From Agrypnia vestita (lineage: Eukaryota; Arthropoda; Insecta; Trichoptera; Phryganeidae): 64,000 nucleotides of DNA. The translations under genes were made by a program, and so were the position numbers. A model generated the notes under the pieces. It was not told the DNA's origin and did not search any database. It saw nothing but the letters and a program-made list of their open reading frames with translations. Each line of letters begins with the position of its first letter. Positions within the stretch are counted from its first letter, which is position 1. The DNA is taken from contig JADDOH010023087.1 in the NCBI GenBank assembly GCA_016648135.1, positions 1-64,000 on the forward strand. Direction: 5' to 3'. Positions 32,931-45,306 of this stretch are shown here, piece after piece.

Positions 32931-35900
32931 CTGTAACAAAGAAATCAATCAATCAGATGTTTTAATTAGTGTTACGCTGTGACCAATGTTCCCTCTAAGG
33001 TGTGCCATACAATTATAAATATTAGTCCGTGAACATATTGATGATTTAACCAAAAGCAATTCTTTTAAGTGATGATATTATAAGTGATAAGTTGTTTTAA
33101 AATGCAGTTATGAAAATTGCATATTACGTTCTATTATTGTTGTTTATTTACTGTTTGTTGATTGTTCATCAAATCTCAGATCAAATTCATAATGTGTGAT
33201 CACAGTGATTATTTTATATGCTTGCTGTTTCATTTTCTCCTTTTTTTTAACAAGTAAAATGCAATTTGGTACGTGGGTAGGTACTATATTATATGCATAT
33301 TTAAAAAAAATTTACCCACTGATGGAGAACTATCACTGATAGCAATTCTAGCTTGTATTGTATACCTTGAGTTGGAACATAACATGTATGTTATATGTTC
33401 CAATGCAAGATATACAACCCAGAATGTGTATGCCATACCAAAAAAGCATAACCTCTAACGGGCGTACATAAGTACACACACACAATTTATTTATTTATAC
33501 AGAGTATTCACAAGTTCTCAGTTACAATAAATCAACAAAACAACGTAATCTTGAAATATTCAACTGGAGCTCAATTAAGAACGACTCATATACTAAAATG
33601 ATTTCGAATCTTAAACGATAATCTAACCAACAGTATGAGAGTAAAAGGAGCAATAAACCAAAAAAGTGAGAAACAAAGTATGAAAAGGAATAATTAGATA
33701 ATAATAAATATCAACAATATTAAGCAACAACACAAAAAAGTGAAAAACAAAGTAGAAAGACAGCTTTTAAATCAACACTCTCCTGAACATCACATTCTTA
33801 TGATAAAAAAACTATCAATAAACCAAAAGAAAGTGAGAAACAAAGTATGAAAAGCAATAATATGAAAAACAATAAGTACTTACATAATATTAATTATCAA
33901 CAATAATAAGCAATAAAACAAAAAGAAAAGTGAAAAAACAAAGTATGAAAAACAATTATGAAGTACATAGTAATAAATAACAACAATAATAAGCAAAGTA
34001 CGAAAACAGTTTTTAAATCAACACTCTCCCAAACATCGCATTCTTAATAGTACTTGAATTCAGATTGAATATATCAATACTTTTGCGGTTCGTTAGCTCG
34101 TTACAGGACCTACTCGATCGTAAAATTAAGGTTGCAATCCTTGCAATCTCATATAGTATTTTGGAATTGAGAAAGGATGCGACTGTCGTGTTGAATTTTT
34201 TTGGTACAAAATTTACCCGTTTAGATGAGCATGATTGTAGTCTACACACATAATAGAAAAATTAGAGAAAATGTTGACTATAATACTAATCGTTATTATG
34301 TATTAAACTCTACATAGTTTACAAAGTTTACGAAAATTGTGTGATTCTGGTTCTGTATTTAGAATTGTACAGTCGAGTGGTTGAAATATCCTCCTTCAAT
34401 AACAAAGGCAAAGAGCTTATGTAGCTTACTATTTACATTTTAAAAATATATTACCTCGCTAAAGCCTCAGCCGCGTGATTGACCAGTCTGAATTCCGCCT
34501 GGAGCCTGGCTGGACGTGCTGGCGAAGCTCGGGGACTTCTCAGGAAGCAGACGAGGGCTACAGGAGCCGCCGGGCACTCAGCCAGCAGAAGTCTACCACG
34601 AGAGGAACTGGATACTGAGTTTAGGAGAGTCGCAGTTTGTTCCTGAAAATACATTTATTCAGTAAAATTTCACAGTTTCCCCCTTATTCTAGAGAGAGCA
34701 AGGTTTTTAGACACAAATTAGTGTCTAATAAAAATTGTGTTTACACTGTTGTGTAGACAGAAAACAGACAGGACCTATGCATATTGTTTCTATGAGGAAT
34801 GTCAAGACATCTGTCAAACTTCAAAATCGACGACATGATTACATTATACATATTGCTTTCTCGAGAATACACTGGCTTGTTTAATTATATGAAAATAATA
34901 TTTTATCATTACTGATAAAATACTTTCATTTCCAAATAAGTCTGAATATATAAAATCGAGTGCGTGGGATATTCTGCCGTGTATATCTGAACTCTCTGGC
35001 CAACGTTTTGGATCCCATTGCAAGGTCCTTCATCAGAGCTGATATGATATGAATAAATGTGTTAGAATATCCCAGAAAACTAAACTCGAAATTGAGTATT
35101 TGTCATTTTTCAGCACTCAAGAGTCCTACACCATTTGACTGATCAAAACTAAATTGTGCACATTTTCTCTTCAGGACTCAGTGTAAAACATAGGCACCCT
35201 CCCCTCAATAATTTAAAATTACTAAAATGTAAAAATTACACTATTGCAAATGAATACCCATCACAATCTAACAACACCATAAGAATCAAAAACAAAAAAT
35301 CTTTTATTTTACTTTATTTTATTGTTTGAAATTTTAAGAATACATAAATTGAGTCATCACCAATTTAAAAATTCTTAAAATTGTCTGAATTATAGCAATG
35401 TGGCTTGCGCAGTAGGTGAATTTTTAAACTAATTTCTCTTGCATTTTTTTTTTCAAAATTGGTAGAGAATTCGAGACAGCACAAAACTAAGCGTTTACAA
35501 AAAATTTTTAATAATTTGTTAATGAAAAATATTAACCAATGTATGTTGTTAACCGCGATAAGAAAACAAATTTCGAATGTGCAAAAGTTATAGTAGGTCA
35601 ACGAGAGGCGAGCGGGGACTGAAGTGCTGTGAAGGGGGTCTCATCTCTCTACCTGCTAGCCACCCCTATTTAGTGCTGTACATGCCTGCATCGATTCCAC
35701 GAATATTGGCAGGCGTAGTGATTCACACCACTATCTATAAGTCACTCACCACGCACATTCCTTAAGCTCGCCTTTGGTTCGTTGGCCGACTATACCTACA
35801 TCAAAAAAATTTAATTTAAACGTATTTTTTGATACCTCAAGGTAACCTTAACATTGTGAAAAACACTACCTGCAAAAAAACAGAAGCACTCGGCCCTCGC

Positions 35901-38900
35901 ATTTTGACAGCTTGCAGAAGACTTTCAATAGTTTTATGTCTGGATAATATTTCTATAATATCTGGACACTTCTCATTCGAGTCCCGGCTGCTGAGCGATT
36001 GGCGTTCTCTCTTCTTCACAACATTGACGAGGTTAACTAGGCAGGCTGTACACAACAACAATAGCTGGCAGCAAGACGTTCTGGAGAGAATTTCTGCAAC
36101 ATAAATTTGATTGTATTGTATTGTAAAAAATTTAACATTTATAATCTTTATATTCATTGTACTTTCTAGAAATAAAAATATTGTAAATTATTGAAATCAC
36201 ATAAATTTCCTGAAACAAAGTCAAGGTTTCCATGACCATTCAGATGAAACTTCTGAATGGCATCAGGCAACGAGCCCATGAGTAGTATATGGGGAATATA
36301 AAAGGCAACATTGTCCCACTGAGATGTTTCGGAGATAAATATAAAAACCAACTCAAGGAAATTTCTCTGGAATCTATGAAACCTACATCTTATTGAAAAT
36401 AAATTTTAATAAACTATACCATCTCAGATTTCCTTTTATATACGTGTATGTGTAAATATGGATATTGGTGGATTTGCTATCAAATAGTGGACTCTTTTGC
36501 TGTTTACTTGGACAATTTATAAAATTCTGTCTTTGCTATGATATTTCAGTCTAAAATCAGCATCAACTATAGTATGAAGCAGCTATTTTGTCACATGACA
36601 AATCTTTGGGGGTTGATTGATTGTAGTGGATATTGATACCTTTGCTTTATAAAACTTACAGACGTAAAGATAGCATGAATATAATACAGCTTCAGTAGGA
36701 AAATATTCAGTTCAGTGAAACTGTGACGGTGACGGTTGCATCAACTTGGTTTATAGCAATCTTTGTACCAAATAAAATAAACCAAGTTGATGTAACCGGT
36801 CCTTACAGATTCAAGTATTTTTTATAAGATAAGGATTATTTCATTAATATTTGTTCCCCTAAATCCTTAGCAATGCACAGTTTTTTTGCTTCAAGTTGAT
36901 GTATATGTATGTTCTCACCAGTAAGATTTCTGATAATTTTCTCCAAATAAGTGTCCAATTGTATCAGCTTGTAGTCTCCATGTAACCATGGAGCAGTTAT
37001 TTGAGTAAGAACTGTTACAGCTTCCCTCATCTGTGGCTCGGGGTTGGAGTCTTCACTCAGGATGTCTGACAATATTTCAATACCACCAGCCTAAAAATAA
37101 AAGAAACATTTAGCTACTCCAATAGCTAAGAAATTGAGGGTAAATATAATTTACATATTAAGAATCTATGAAAAATTATGCACATTAATTAATTTATGTA
37201 CAGGGGGTGTCTCATAGCTAATAGCAAAAACATTCTGGGAGTCTAGTTCATGGCACCCTATAATTGTGGATAGAAAATGTTCATTGGTGAAATGTCAACA
37301 GTTACAGTTATAAGCGACATCAAAATTTGCATTTTTTTCAATATTTCTTACTTTATTTCTGTAAAACATTGAGCTTTCACTAGGATAACTTAAATGTAAT
37401 ATGAAAAATTCATTAGCAGTTACACAATCGACTTTCGCCGATTGCTTGCTAGGCCCTGCGGGGGACTGTGCTGGCCGCTATGTGGTGAGTAGTCGATGTC
37501 GCTTATCTCGGTAACTGCAGATATTTCATCCAAAGTGTAAAGAATATTTTCTATTCAAAATTGAAAGAAGAAGACTCCCCTGAATTTTTTGCCTCTAGCT
37601 ACGAGACACCCTGTGTATGGTTGCGATAAATGCAAACAGAACACAATTGATATTTTCACATAACAAAAGCAACTGACCTCTTCAAATTGTTCTGCAGCTT
37701 CACCAGTTATACAAATGGTCGCCAAAGCTCGCAAAGAAAGTGCTTTTATCGAGCTCTTGTTCGATTCAATAATCACGCTCAGCAGGGCACGCGGCACTCC
37801 GCATTCAACGAATGGCAATTCTGTTATAAATCTCAAGGCGTCGCTGTCCACATCTGACATATCAAAACTGGACATATCCGCTTCAGGAGACATGAGCGCC
37901 CCAAGATGTCCGAGAGACGTCAGCGTCGACTTCAAAATCATATCTGATGGAGGCTCCTCTAACATGGATACTAGAGTCTGAAATAAAAGAAGTATTTGTA
38001 CATAATGTTCCTCTTTTGAGGTACAGTAGATTCTAAATTAACCAGGGCAGTAAGGAAAAAAGGATCTGAATTAAAAAAAACTAAAATAATTCTACTACAT
38101 ATTATGTCCTGATCCATTCCAATCTCAGTTATCCAGTTAGTGCATGTATATGTGGCGGACAACTACCAAGAGGCAAATATAAAAAACACAAGTAATCCAA
38201 AATAGAGCCATACGAACTACCACGGAATACAAATGTCAAAGATATATATACCTTATTTTATGATTCTGCCGAAATATAACATTACAACTGCCATATTAAA
38301 AGTAATTCAACACTCGTCACAATACATCAACATTAAACCAGCATAAAACAAGAAAACAAAATCAAATCGACTTATCGTCGTCAACTCACATGACAAAATT
38401 TAGAATTAACTCCCTACTATACATCGCCAAATGCAATACAATGCATTACTTGGTGAATTAAAGTCTCCAGTAATGAACAAAAAAGTACTGGCCAAATTTC
38501 TCGAAAAATACTTTTTCAATAGCTATATAAATCAATAATGTTTTCCTTCATATGAATATCTTTACTCATTACGAGTATATGTATGTATACAATTTTCCCT
38601 TTTCTGACTAAACCGTATTCTTTTTAATAATTTCCTTACTGCAGTGTATAATATTGTTCTTCCCGGAGTAATATATTGTAACAAATTCTTTGTAATAATG
38701 TATATTAATTAAATAAAAAAATTACAAACACATCTCAAAATTCAAAAAGAATACACATAATGCAGAAAATCCAGCAATCTTGATCAGTCTATGGAATATG
38801 CAGATAAATGGAAATTTGCATACAGTGGTACTCCGACTAATGAAGTTAATTTATTCCTGACTGGTTTGTATCTCGAACTCCCATTTAACCATTTTTTATG

Positions 38901-41900
38901 CCTCAATGTGGTGTAACCCACATTTAAAATATTTTTTTAATCTTACCCTCATCTGTTGTACTAAAACTGCCCTTGCCGTTTCAATAAAAATGTCCAGCAA
39001 CGTCGTCAAGTGCTTTTGCAAAACATTCATTTCTGGATTTGTATCGTTGAGTTCTACTTTGACATCCTCTGTTATTTCCATAACTCTCTGTATATTGTTC
39101 TCCACTGCGTGGGTGATTTTGTTCCACCTGTCCGGTGTCTCTCTGGGCGGCTTGATCTTCAGCGTGATGCTGTGCGCGAGAATAAATTCATTTATGTTTG
39201 CGATCATCACGTTTATGTCGCTGTGACACTGCCTCACAAATTGTATATTCGCTGTTTGTAAATCCCTGAAAGAATATTATTACAAAGTAAATTTAAAGTG
39301 TATAGCTTCACTTTAAGTTATCATGACAACATATTCGACCGTTAGTTATTCTGTGCTATTCTGAAAATAAGAATATTGAGATGTCAGATATTTATCCCAA
39401 TCTTAACAGTTATGTATTACATTGTTTTGCCGCCAATTTTGATGTTTTACGTTTGACATGTTTGAAATTAATTAATTCAATGAATCAGAAAGCTCTAAAA
39501 TGTAAACAAACATTAAAAGTTATTCACAATTACGAATAATGAGCTTTCTAATTGACTGAATTCATTAATTTCAAACCTGTCAAACATAAAATGTCAAAAA
39601 AACGGCATCACCATGTTATACAATAACTGCCAAGATACTGAAATAACAATATTGTTTAGTTCAGAATACGGTGATTATATAATATTGTACACTTAGTCAA
39701 TTTTGACGTAATGCATATATGTAATAGATTTTAAGTTTATATTACGGTTGTTTGACATAGATATTGCAATAACAAATATTTTATACGAATTGTATAATAT
39801 TACATAAAGTAGATAGCAATCTGTTTTCACTATTATGATTCCACCTTTAAAATACGACATAAAAAACCCAAAGACGTTGTCAGTTCATATCGCATCAAAC
39901 TAACTAATGACCCCTAGCATAGAAAGAAACATTACACTCTTACACTGTGCATACTATCTGAAGTGAAATGTTTTCTTCAAAGAGAAGAAAATTTCCTAGG
40001 GTTTTTTTTTTTTTTGAGTTATTTTATTATTGAGTTTGAGTTATTTCAAAATTGATAAATAAAAAATCAACAATTAATATGGCATGTGTCGTCGATTTTA
40101 TAGGTTTGCTGGAGCATCCGTTGATTTAGTATTCAATCTAACTCGGAATAAAAGTTATCATCAAAAAATTTGCAAAATCTGATTTTTGATTTGAAGAAAA
40201 CCATATTACACTTACTTCATAACTTGTTTGAACTGGTGAGCAATGATCTGTCCATGAGTTTGCACTTTTCGTATATTCCCCGTGATGGTTGCGGAGCTGT
40301 TTGCAACTTTGGCGTCTATTTCCACCCCAATAGCTTTACTCTGCAATGTTGTCATACATTCTGGCTCGTAGAGTCCCACCAAATCGCAGAGCCAGTGTTG
40401 AACAGGTGCTGGTTGACCTTCGCCAACTTTTTCCACTGCAGAAAATAATTCATCACTGCCGAAAGTGGTGTTCAAGATGTCACACGATGAGGCTTTAGCG
40501 GACCTTAAAGGGAATTATTAAATATCATTAAAATATGTGTGCCTCTCTATCGAGGGCAAAAATACTGCTTTATTTAACTACTACGGATGAATGTGATGCG
40601 TGCTACTACTGGCAAAATACCACTAACCCATATACCGTACGAGGCAGCCTGTGGAATACAATAGCAATCATAAAAAATCCAGGACATTTTGTCCGTTGCA
40701 GACAGAAATGGCCTCGATGACGAATATTTTTCTAACCAGTTTTTATCGAAACTGTAATTTTATGACATTAGTTTCTTGCAATATTTCACATAAAATCATA
40801 AATTATTTTGCTATATTTATAAATGTTGGTTTATTTGGTGATGGAGAATGTGCAAGGCAAAACATGATAGACTCCTGTTGGGCATCCAGGGAACAGATGC
40901 ATGGCACATTAAACAGTAATAAAAGAAATAAAACTCACTCATTGAAATTGCTGAGTAAATTGACTGGCCTTATTTTGCTGCTTTGTCTTCCAGGAGTATT
41001 AGCAGGATGCCTCGGATAGTCCGGTGATAAAAGAGACTTGGGTGTCGATGTGCAAGCAGCACTTAATTCCTGCTCACAGAAATCAATATCCTCATTGGAC
41101 GGTACTCGTCTTACAGAAGAACCGTTAGCTCTGGTATTTTCATCCAATATACCAGTGCGTAGCGAAGCAGTTCTTCTAAAAATGTGATCAATCCTACCAT
41201 GTTCTAGAAAATTCTCATCTTGGAATTGGATCGGCGGAGTTATTTTACGTGTTGTACCAGATGTTTTTAATATTCCTTTTGGGCTCTTAGCTTGGGTGGC
41301 GCTGGCAATACTTGAATTTAAGCGATTGTCGTTGATGCTTCGTTCTTCGTAAGTTTCAATAAATCTTTCATTCTGTACATCAACAAGTGTCCAGTCTTCG
41401 TGGACATTGCTTTTTGGTAATCCTAAAGACGGAACTCTGTCTACTTCATCAGATCCTTTCGTAATATCGTAGATGGTCTTGATCGACTCATTCCTTTTGG
41501 GTAAAAAATTAAAAAAGCTTTTGTTTATTTTCGGAGATTGTTTGGTCTTCGTCGCTTTGTGTTGAATTTTCTGCTTTGTTCGCGATATTGTTTTCTTTGG
41601 AGCTTTCAAATGAAGGCTGTCTGTCATTTTTCTAGATGAAAATGGTTGCACACCGGTCTCGGCCTCAACAATATTTTCTTTATCTAGCGCGACCGATTCT
41701 TGTTGGCGCATCACCTCAATATAACCCAGAGAATGCGAACCTTCATCTAGTATTTGCTCATCGAGCCTTTGCGCCGAATAGTTGAACGACCTATTGACTC
41801 CTTGCCGCTGAAAATATTCACACTTTTTAAAAGTGTATTCATCATCAGTATTAGTTGTTGTATCTTTTTTAGGGATGTTAGGGTCTGTTTTTGATTTCGA

Positions 41901-42818
41901 AAGAATGCCAGCACTCTTTTCTTTGGCCACAAAATGTACTGGTGGGTGGTAGTTGATTCTAGTTACAGGTGACCTCACTCTCGGTTGATTATTGACTGCA
42001 ATTTGATGCGATGGAGATACCCGAATGTATTCAATGTTTGCCTGTGTAGATACAGTAATCTCTGTCCTTTTAGCTTCATCATCAGCTTGACAAGCTTCTT
42101 CTACCTGCATATTGAACGTATCTAATAAATTCTTTTTTGTTGAACATTTTTCTACGACAATATTGTTATTGTTTATGTTTTTGTGTGGGGTAACAAACAC
42201 TTTAACCGAACTGCTTCTAAAAGTACCTTCGTCTTCTTGCTTTAACGAATCAAACGATCTATGTCCAATGTCACACTGGGCTTCTAAATAATCTTCCAAA
42301 TCTTTTGGTGTTTTGATCAAACTCCTGATCGGTGTTCCAGCCTGATATTTATTTGTTGCCGACTTCGGTGTTTGTAAATAATTCAATACATTGTTACTCA
42401 AATCCTTTTTTGCTGGAGTTTTAAACTCTATATTCTCTTGTTCATTCTGTTTGCAACAATGATTTTCTTGGTTTTCGAAAATATTTTCTGGCGATTCATT
42501 GTTTTTCTTAGGTTTAGAATTATTCTGCTGGTTTGTTGGAGGAGAACTGTCGGAATCGGAGAATCCCGAATCCTGGCTCTTGTGGCTGCCTGGGCTGTTT
42601 TGCCTCGGAGACCAGACATTGATCGCTGGAAGGGGAGGGGATTCGATCAATTCGGGAATCCCATTCTCCAAGGGGGCCCAATGGGGCAGTTGTGGCTCCC
42701 AATCATCTTCTAGTCTTCTTCTGTTTTCCCAGTTTGAAGCATGTGCGACGGGGCTGCCTATGTTTGGTGGAGAATCGCCCCACCATACTTTACTTCTGGT
42801 TCTTTGGAAGTTTGACAT
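32660..42818 (-). CDS. insc: Inscuteable homologue, eight coding exons (1,213 aa)
   Basis: Adaptor that joins the apical Par complex to Pins/LGN and so orients the spindle in asymmetrically dividing cells such as neuroblasts. The exons join with matching phases to 3,642 nt. Residues 1-627 are long, charged and low-complexity (SQDSGFSDSDSS near the start). The LGN/Pins-binding segment (VQHWLCDLVGLYEPEC) is at ~661-676. Residues ~720-1205 form an armadillo-like helical region (for example ALSLRALATICITGEAAEQ and GGIEILSDILSEDSNPE). The C-terminus is ESYV, a class I PDZ ligand, as in vertebrate INSC (ESFV). The family usually runs 550-860 residues, so the N-terminal part is unusually long. An acceptor lies 3 bases before the ATG, implying an upstream untranslated exon. 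No stop or frameshift is seen. Confidence 0.93.
33480..34255 (-). mobile_element. LINE 3' end in insc intron 7
   Basis: On the minus strand a 78-codon frame (34249-34013) resembles a LINE C-terminus (KRVNFVPKKFNTTVASFLNS...). A repetitive A-rich 3' UTR with two to three imperfect copies of AAACAAAGTATGAAAA/AATAATAAGCAA blocks follows. A 40-bp segment (TTTAAATCAACACTCTCC) occurs at both 33767 and 34013. The tail TTTATTTATTTAT (plus strand, 33487) is the AATA-type end. Confidence 0.6.
34455..34642 (-). CDS. insc: insc exon 7
   Basis: Acceptor TGTATTTTCAG, donor GTAATA; residues ~1062-1123. It is visibly GC-richer than the flanks and encodes LLLAECPAAPVALVCFLRSP and an Arg/Ala/Pro stretch before HAAEALAR. 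Confidence 0.92.
35870..36093 (-). CDS. insc: insc exon 6
   Basis: Acceptor TTTATGTTGCAG, donor GTAGTG (non-optimal), phase 0 out; residues ~987-1061. LLLLCTACLVNLVNVVKK forms an armadillo helix. Confidence 0.9.
36734..36797. ncRNA. Pre-miRNA-like hairpin in insc intron
   Basis: Arms GGTTGCATCAACTTGGTTTA (36734 on) and the inverse at 36777-36797 pair at 20 of 21 positions, with a G-T wobble as the only exception on the plus strand, around a 22-base loop. Size fits a miRNA precursor, but a tiny foldback element is equally likely. Confidence 0.35.
36919..37090 (-). CDS. insc: insc exon 5
   Basis: Acceptor TATTTTTAG, donor GTGAGA, phase 1 out; residues ~930-986. AGGIEILSDILSEDSNPE and MREAVTVLTQITAPW are conserved in the family. 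Confidence 0.93.
37200..37614. mobile_element. MITE with ACAGGGTGTC ends, in insc intron 4
   Basis: Left ACAGGGGGTGTCTCATAGCT, right inverted ACAGGGTGTCTCGTAGCTA, with TGTA at both flanks as possible target duplication. Related left ends occur at 57.1 and 63.9 kb. Confidence 0.7.
37678..37977 (-). CDS. insc: insc exon 4
   Basis: Acceptor TTATTTCAG, donor GTCAGT, phase 0 at both ends; residues ~830-929. It ends in IKALSLRALATICITGEAAE, a clear armadillo-like match to INSC. Confidence 0.95.
38170..38725 (+). mobile_element. LINE C-terminal relic in insc intron 3
   Basis: Broken frames around 38185-38545 read VIQNRAIRTTTEY and PTIHRQMQYNALLGE-like sequence with stops, resembling the end of a LINE RT protein (the 'QNRAIR' region). 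An AATAAA-type tail follows near 38712. Confidence 0.5.
38947..39265 (-). CDS. insc: insc exon 3
   Basis: Acceptor TTCTTTCAG, donor GTAAGA; residues ~723-829. Helical segment with RQCHSDINVMIANI and NNIQRVMEITEDVK, corresponding to the region between the LGN-binding part and the armadillo repeats. Confidence 0.93.
39356..39671. mobile_element. Foldback MITE, GGCCGTATTCTGAA family, in insc intron 2
   Basis: Nearly the whole element is an inverted repeat: TTTGACATGTTTGAAATTAA...AGAAAGCTC pairs with GAGCTTTCT...TTAATTTCAAACCTGTCAAA. The ends share TATTCTGAAAATA / TCAGAATACGGT with the copy at 31.7-32.6 kb. Confidence 0.7.
40216..40503 (-). CDS. insc: insc exon 2: LGN/Pins-binding segment
   Basis: Acceptor CCCTTTAAG, donor GTAAGT. 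Contains VQHWLCDLVGLYEPECMTTL followed by QSKAIG, which aligns with the conserved LGN-binding motif of INSC proteins. Residues ~627-722. Confidence 0.93.
40939..42818 (-). CDS. insc: insc exon with start codon (N-terminal disordered region)
   Basis: ATG at 42818 (MSNFQRTRSKVWWGDSP) sits three bases after an acceptor (TATTGTTGCAG). Donor GTGAGT after 40939, phase 2. It encodes 626 residues plus two bases, rich in Ser, Lys, Asn and Thr, with repeated Pro-directed sites (TPKS, SPKG, TPPI). Tryptophan/proline-rich stretch at ~40-75. Confidence 0.95.
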
Positions 42819-42821
42819 AAT

Positions 42822-43412
42822 CTGCAACAATACAAAAACAATGTTAGTTTATTTTTTCAACTATGCGAAATAAGATGGATTCTCCAATCATTTTAATAGG
42901 TGGGATGTTGGTCCTCTTATGTGTGAGGGTCCAGTATTCCCAAAACACAGGCATTGTTTATTAGACACATGTTATTCCCGAAGAATATACCTATATATTT
43001 TTTTTTTTTGTCACGACCGTACGTCTTCCCAAGCGAGCCTATCAATCTGGAATGACTACGTCTTCCATGACCAGCACAACCCCACACGCACATGCATGCA
43101 TGTATATTGAGATACACTACTAATAGGATTTAACTACCCATTATATTTTTGGTGAACTTTATAACAGTAAGTAATTTAAATATTCACACAATTGTTTCTA
43201 TAATTTTCAATAAAATATTGTTTTATACCTTTTAGGATAGATTTTAAATACGCTCTGCAAGTATGAGTGAACACAATTAGTAAGTACTCTTATGGTTATG
43301 TGTATATATACATTGTGCTTGTTTTACAGGATAAGCCACAAGTTTTTGAATATTTGAAAATTGAATAAAAAAAATCTACAGGTACTTAGTATGATAATGA
43401 ATGTTTATTTCA
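42822..43412. other. insc upstream intron; no feature
   Basis: Begins with the acceptor preceding the insc ATG. Short frames at 42917-43117 look spurious. The first (untranslated) insc exon and promoter are not identified. Confidence 0.4.
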
Positions 43413-43720
43413 CTAAAAGAGCACAGTTGAGAAAAAGTCATCTTTAAAATAATGCATTCTATATGTCTTTCTGCTGGCATTCCTCATATCTAGGTTTGAA
43501 ACACTGAAAGACACAAAGCGCGTGGGTTGACTCAGCATCTCGACATATTCATTAGAATTAACAGTAACAGATTTTCCACGCACATAATCGAGGAAATAAA
43601 AACCGATAATACCCTTTGATGACATAGCCACCCAAACTGTTACTTTTTAGAATGGAAAAGCCTTTTGTCTGGGTGTTTTGGATTCTCCCTGCTCCAGAAC
43701 TACATTTTTATTTTTTTACA
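43413..43720 (-). pseudogene. Tc1/mariner-type transposase fragment
   Basis: The frame VTVWVAMSSKGIIGFYFLD then VTVNSNEYVEML matches the central DDE region of Tc1/mariner-superfamily transposases. Upstream, ENPKHPDKRLFHSKK lies in a second frame, so there is a frameshift plus a stop. The catalytic segments are absent. A dead insert. Confidence 0.75.
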
Positions 43721-44345
43721 TTTTAAAATTTTGTTTGTTTTTAAAAAACGGTTGCTTAACAATTCTTTGTGTGGAGAGGTACTCAATGTTTTAATTTTTA
43801 CATTTTTAAGGATTTTACTAATGTTTTAATTTTCAAAAATGAAAATTTCTAAACCCAAGTTTGACATTTATAATAATGAATAAAATGTGTAGTCACCATC
43901 GTACGACGCATTTGTTTGGTTACTTTTTCGTTACATTTTATTTTTTGCTAATTCTTGCATGAAATTGGGAGAAGATAGCAACTTAAAATGTTTATGCATG
44001 AAAAATAAGGATATATCAAATTTTTTTTTAAATATCGCATCGAAAACTGAAATTTGCTTATAATTTATTTTTTAACCTAATTTTATTTCACCTAAAAGTT
44101 TGTAATGCGACCCTTCAAAACTTAAAACGTAACTTGGCTTGCTTTAAATTACCTCAATTAAAAATCAAGAGATGTCGCACGAAAAACAAACAAGAAAAAA
44201 TAATTTATATCACCTCTAGCAACCTCTAGTTAGACAATCGACTGCGGCATGACTTATATTTTAAAATAGTTCATGCATAATAGCTATTGACCGAAGGTAA
44301 AAACTAGTATGGATTCTGATAATAAAAAACACAAATAAAAATGAA
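43721..44345. other. AT-rich spacer
   Basis: No feature supported. Confidence 0.35.
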
Positions 44346-44349
44346 TAGA

Positions 44350-44465
44350 GTATATTCTGAAGCATGGTCAATTTTGACGTTTTTACACGTGACAGGTTTC
44401 GAAACCAATCCGAAAGCTATAAAATGTAAACAAACCTTAAGTTGTAGACAATAGATAAAAGGGCT
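44350..44465. mobile_element. Fragment of GGCCGTATTCTGAA-family MITE
   Basis: TATTCTGAAGCATGGTCAAT, GACAGGTTTCGAAACCAATC and AAAGCTATAAAATGTAAACA follow the internal order of the copy at 39.4 kb. One arm only. Confidence 0.5.
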
Positions 44466-44826
44466 GTCATCATTCATAAAAATCGACATTTTATTTACTT
44501 ATTATTTTCGAATTTCGAATATAGATTCTCTGAGAGAATAAAATGTAGGTAGGTATACTTAAATTGGATAAGTTTTTACAAAGAGATGGTTAATTATTTT
44601 TATTAGCACTTATTAACGTTGATATTAAAGTATTATAAATTTGTAAAAAAAATTAAAAAATAAAATAAAAATGTGTTTTCCGTGGATCTCTTCCTCCGTG
44701 AGTGACATGCAATTTTCGCCGGTAAAAGTTTATTCGGGAAGGATACAGAAAAGAAGATGAAAGAAATGTTTTTACAGAAACACCTGCCTAGAAGCGGCCA
44801 TATCACCGACTGCGGGACCCGTCAAT

Positions 44827-45260
44827 AGGGAAGACAACCCCGATCCCGCGAGATCGGGATTGCCTTCCCTATTGATCTAGAGGCATTTTACGAGATCAAT
44901 TCCGAACCGAAAAATCGGACGAGATATCGGGATAGACCAGCATTTTTTATGTTTTGTATGTTTAATTGTATATGTCTATAGAGCTTTTAGTAAGTACTTA
45001 AAACTTATGTTCATGTCACATTCAGATAATAAAAATAGCTTTGAATAATATTTGTCAACCATAGTAATAAAAATTGATGCTTAGAAAAACGCCCACAGAA
45101 ACTTGAATGCAATGATTAATAATGAACATTTTATTAAAATTGCTGATATAAAAATGCAAGGCATTATCGTTAATTGCCATTCAGCTCTATAAACAAAAAC
45201 AAAAACAAAAAAGTATTCGGGATGCCGAAAGGGCAATCCTGATTCGGGATTGCATTCCCT
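44827..45260. mobile_element. Non-autonomous DNA transposon with hairpin ends (434 bp)
   Basis: Ends AGGGAAGACAACCCCGATC (left) and, inverted, AGGGAATGCAATCCCGAAT (right). The flanks ACCCGTCAAT / ACCTGTCAAT look like a 10-bp target duplication with one change, which would suit a Mutator-like element (inference). The left end itself folds into a 24-bp-arm hairpin (44822-44875, 22 of 24 paired, loop CCGCGA). No transposase. Confidence 0.65.
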
Positions 45261-45306
45261 ACCTGTCAATATGCACCGGCGACAGCCGACTGCTATTATT
45301 TATTAG

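Noticed and set aside
40170..41019. Plus-strand frames over insc exon 2 and the adjacent intron
   Set aside because: Antisense shadows; the minus-strand exon model is supported by splice phases and homology.
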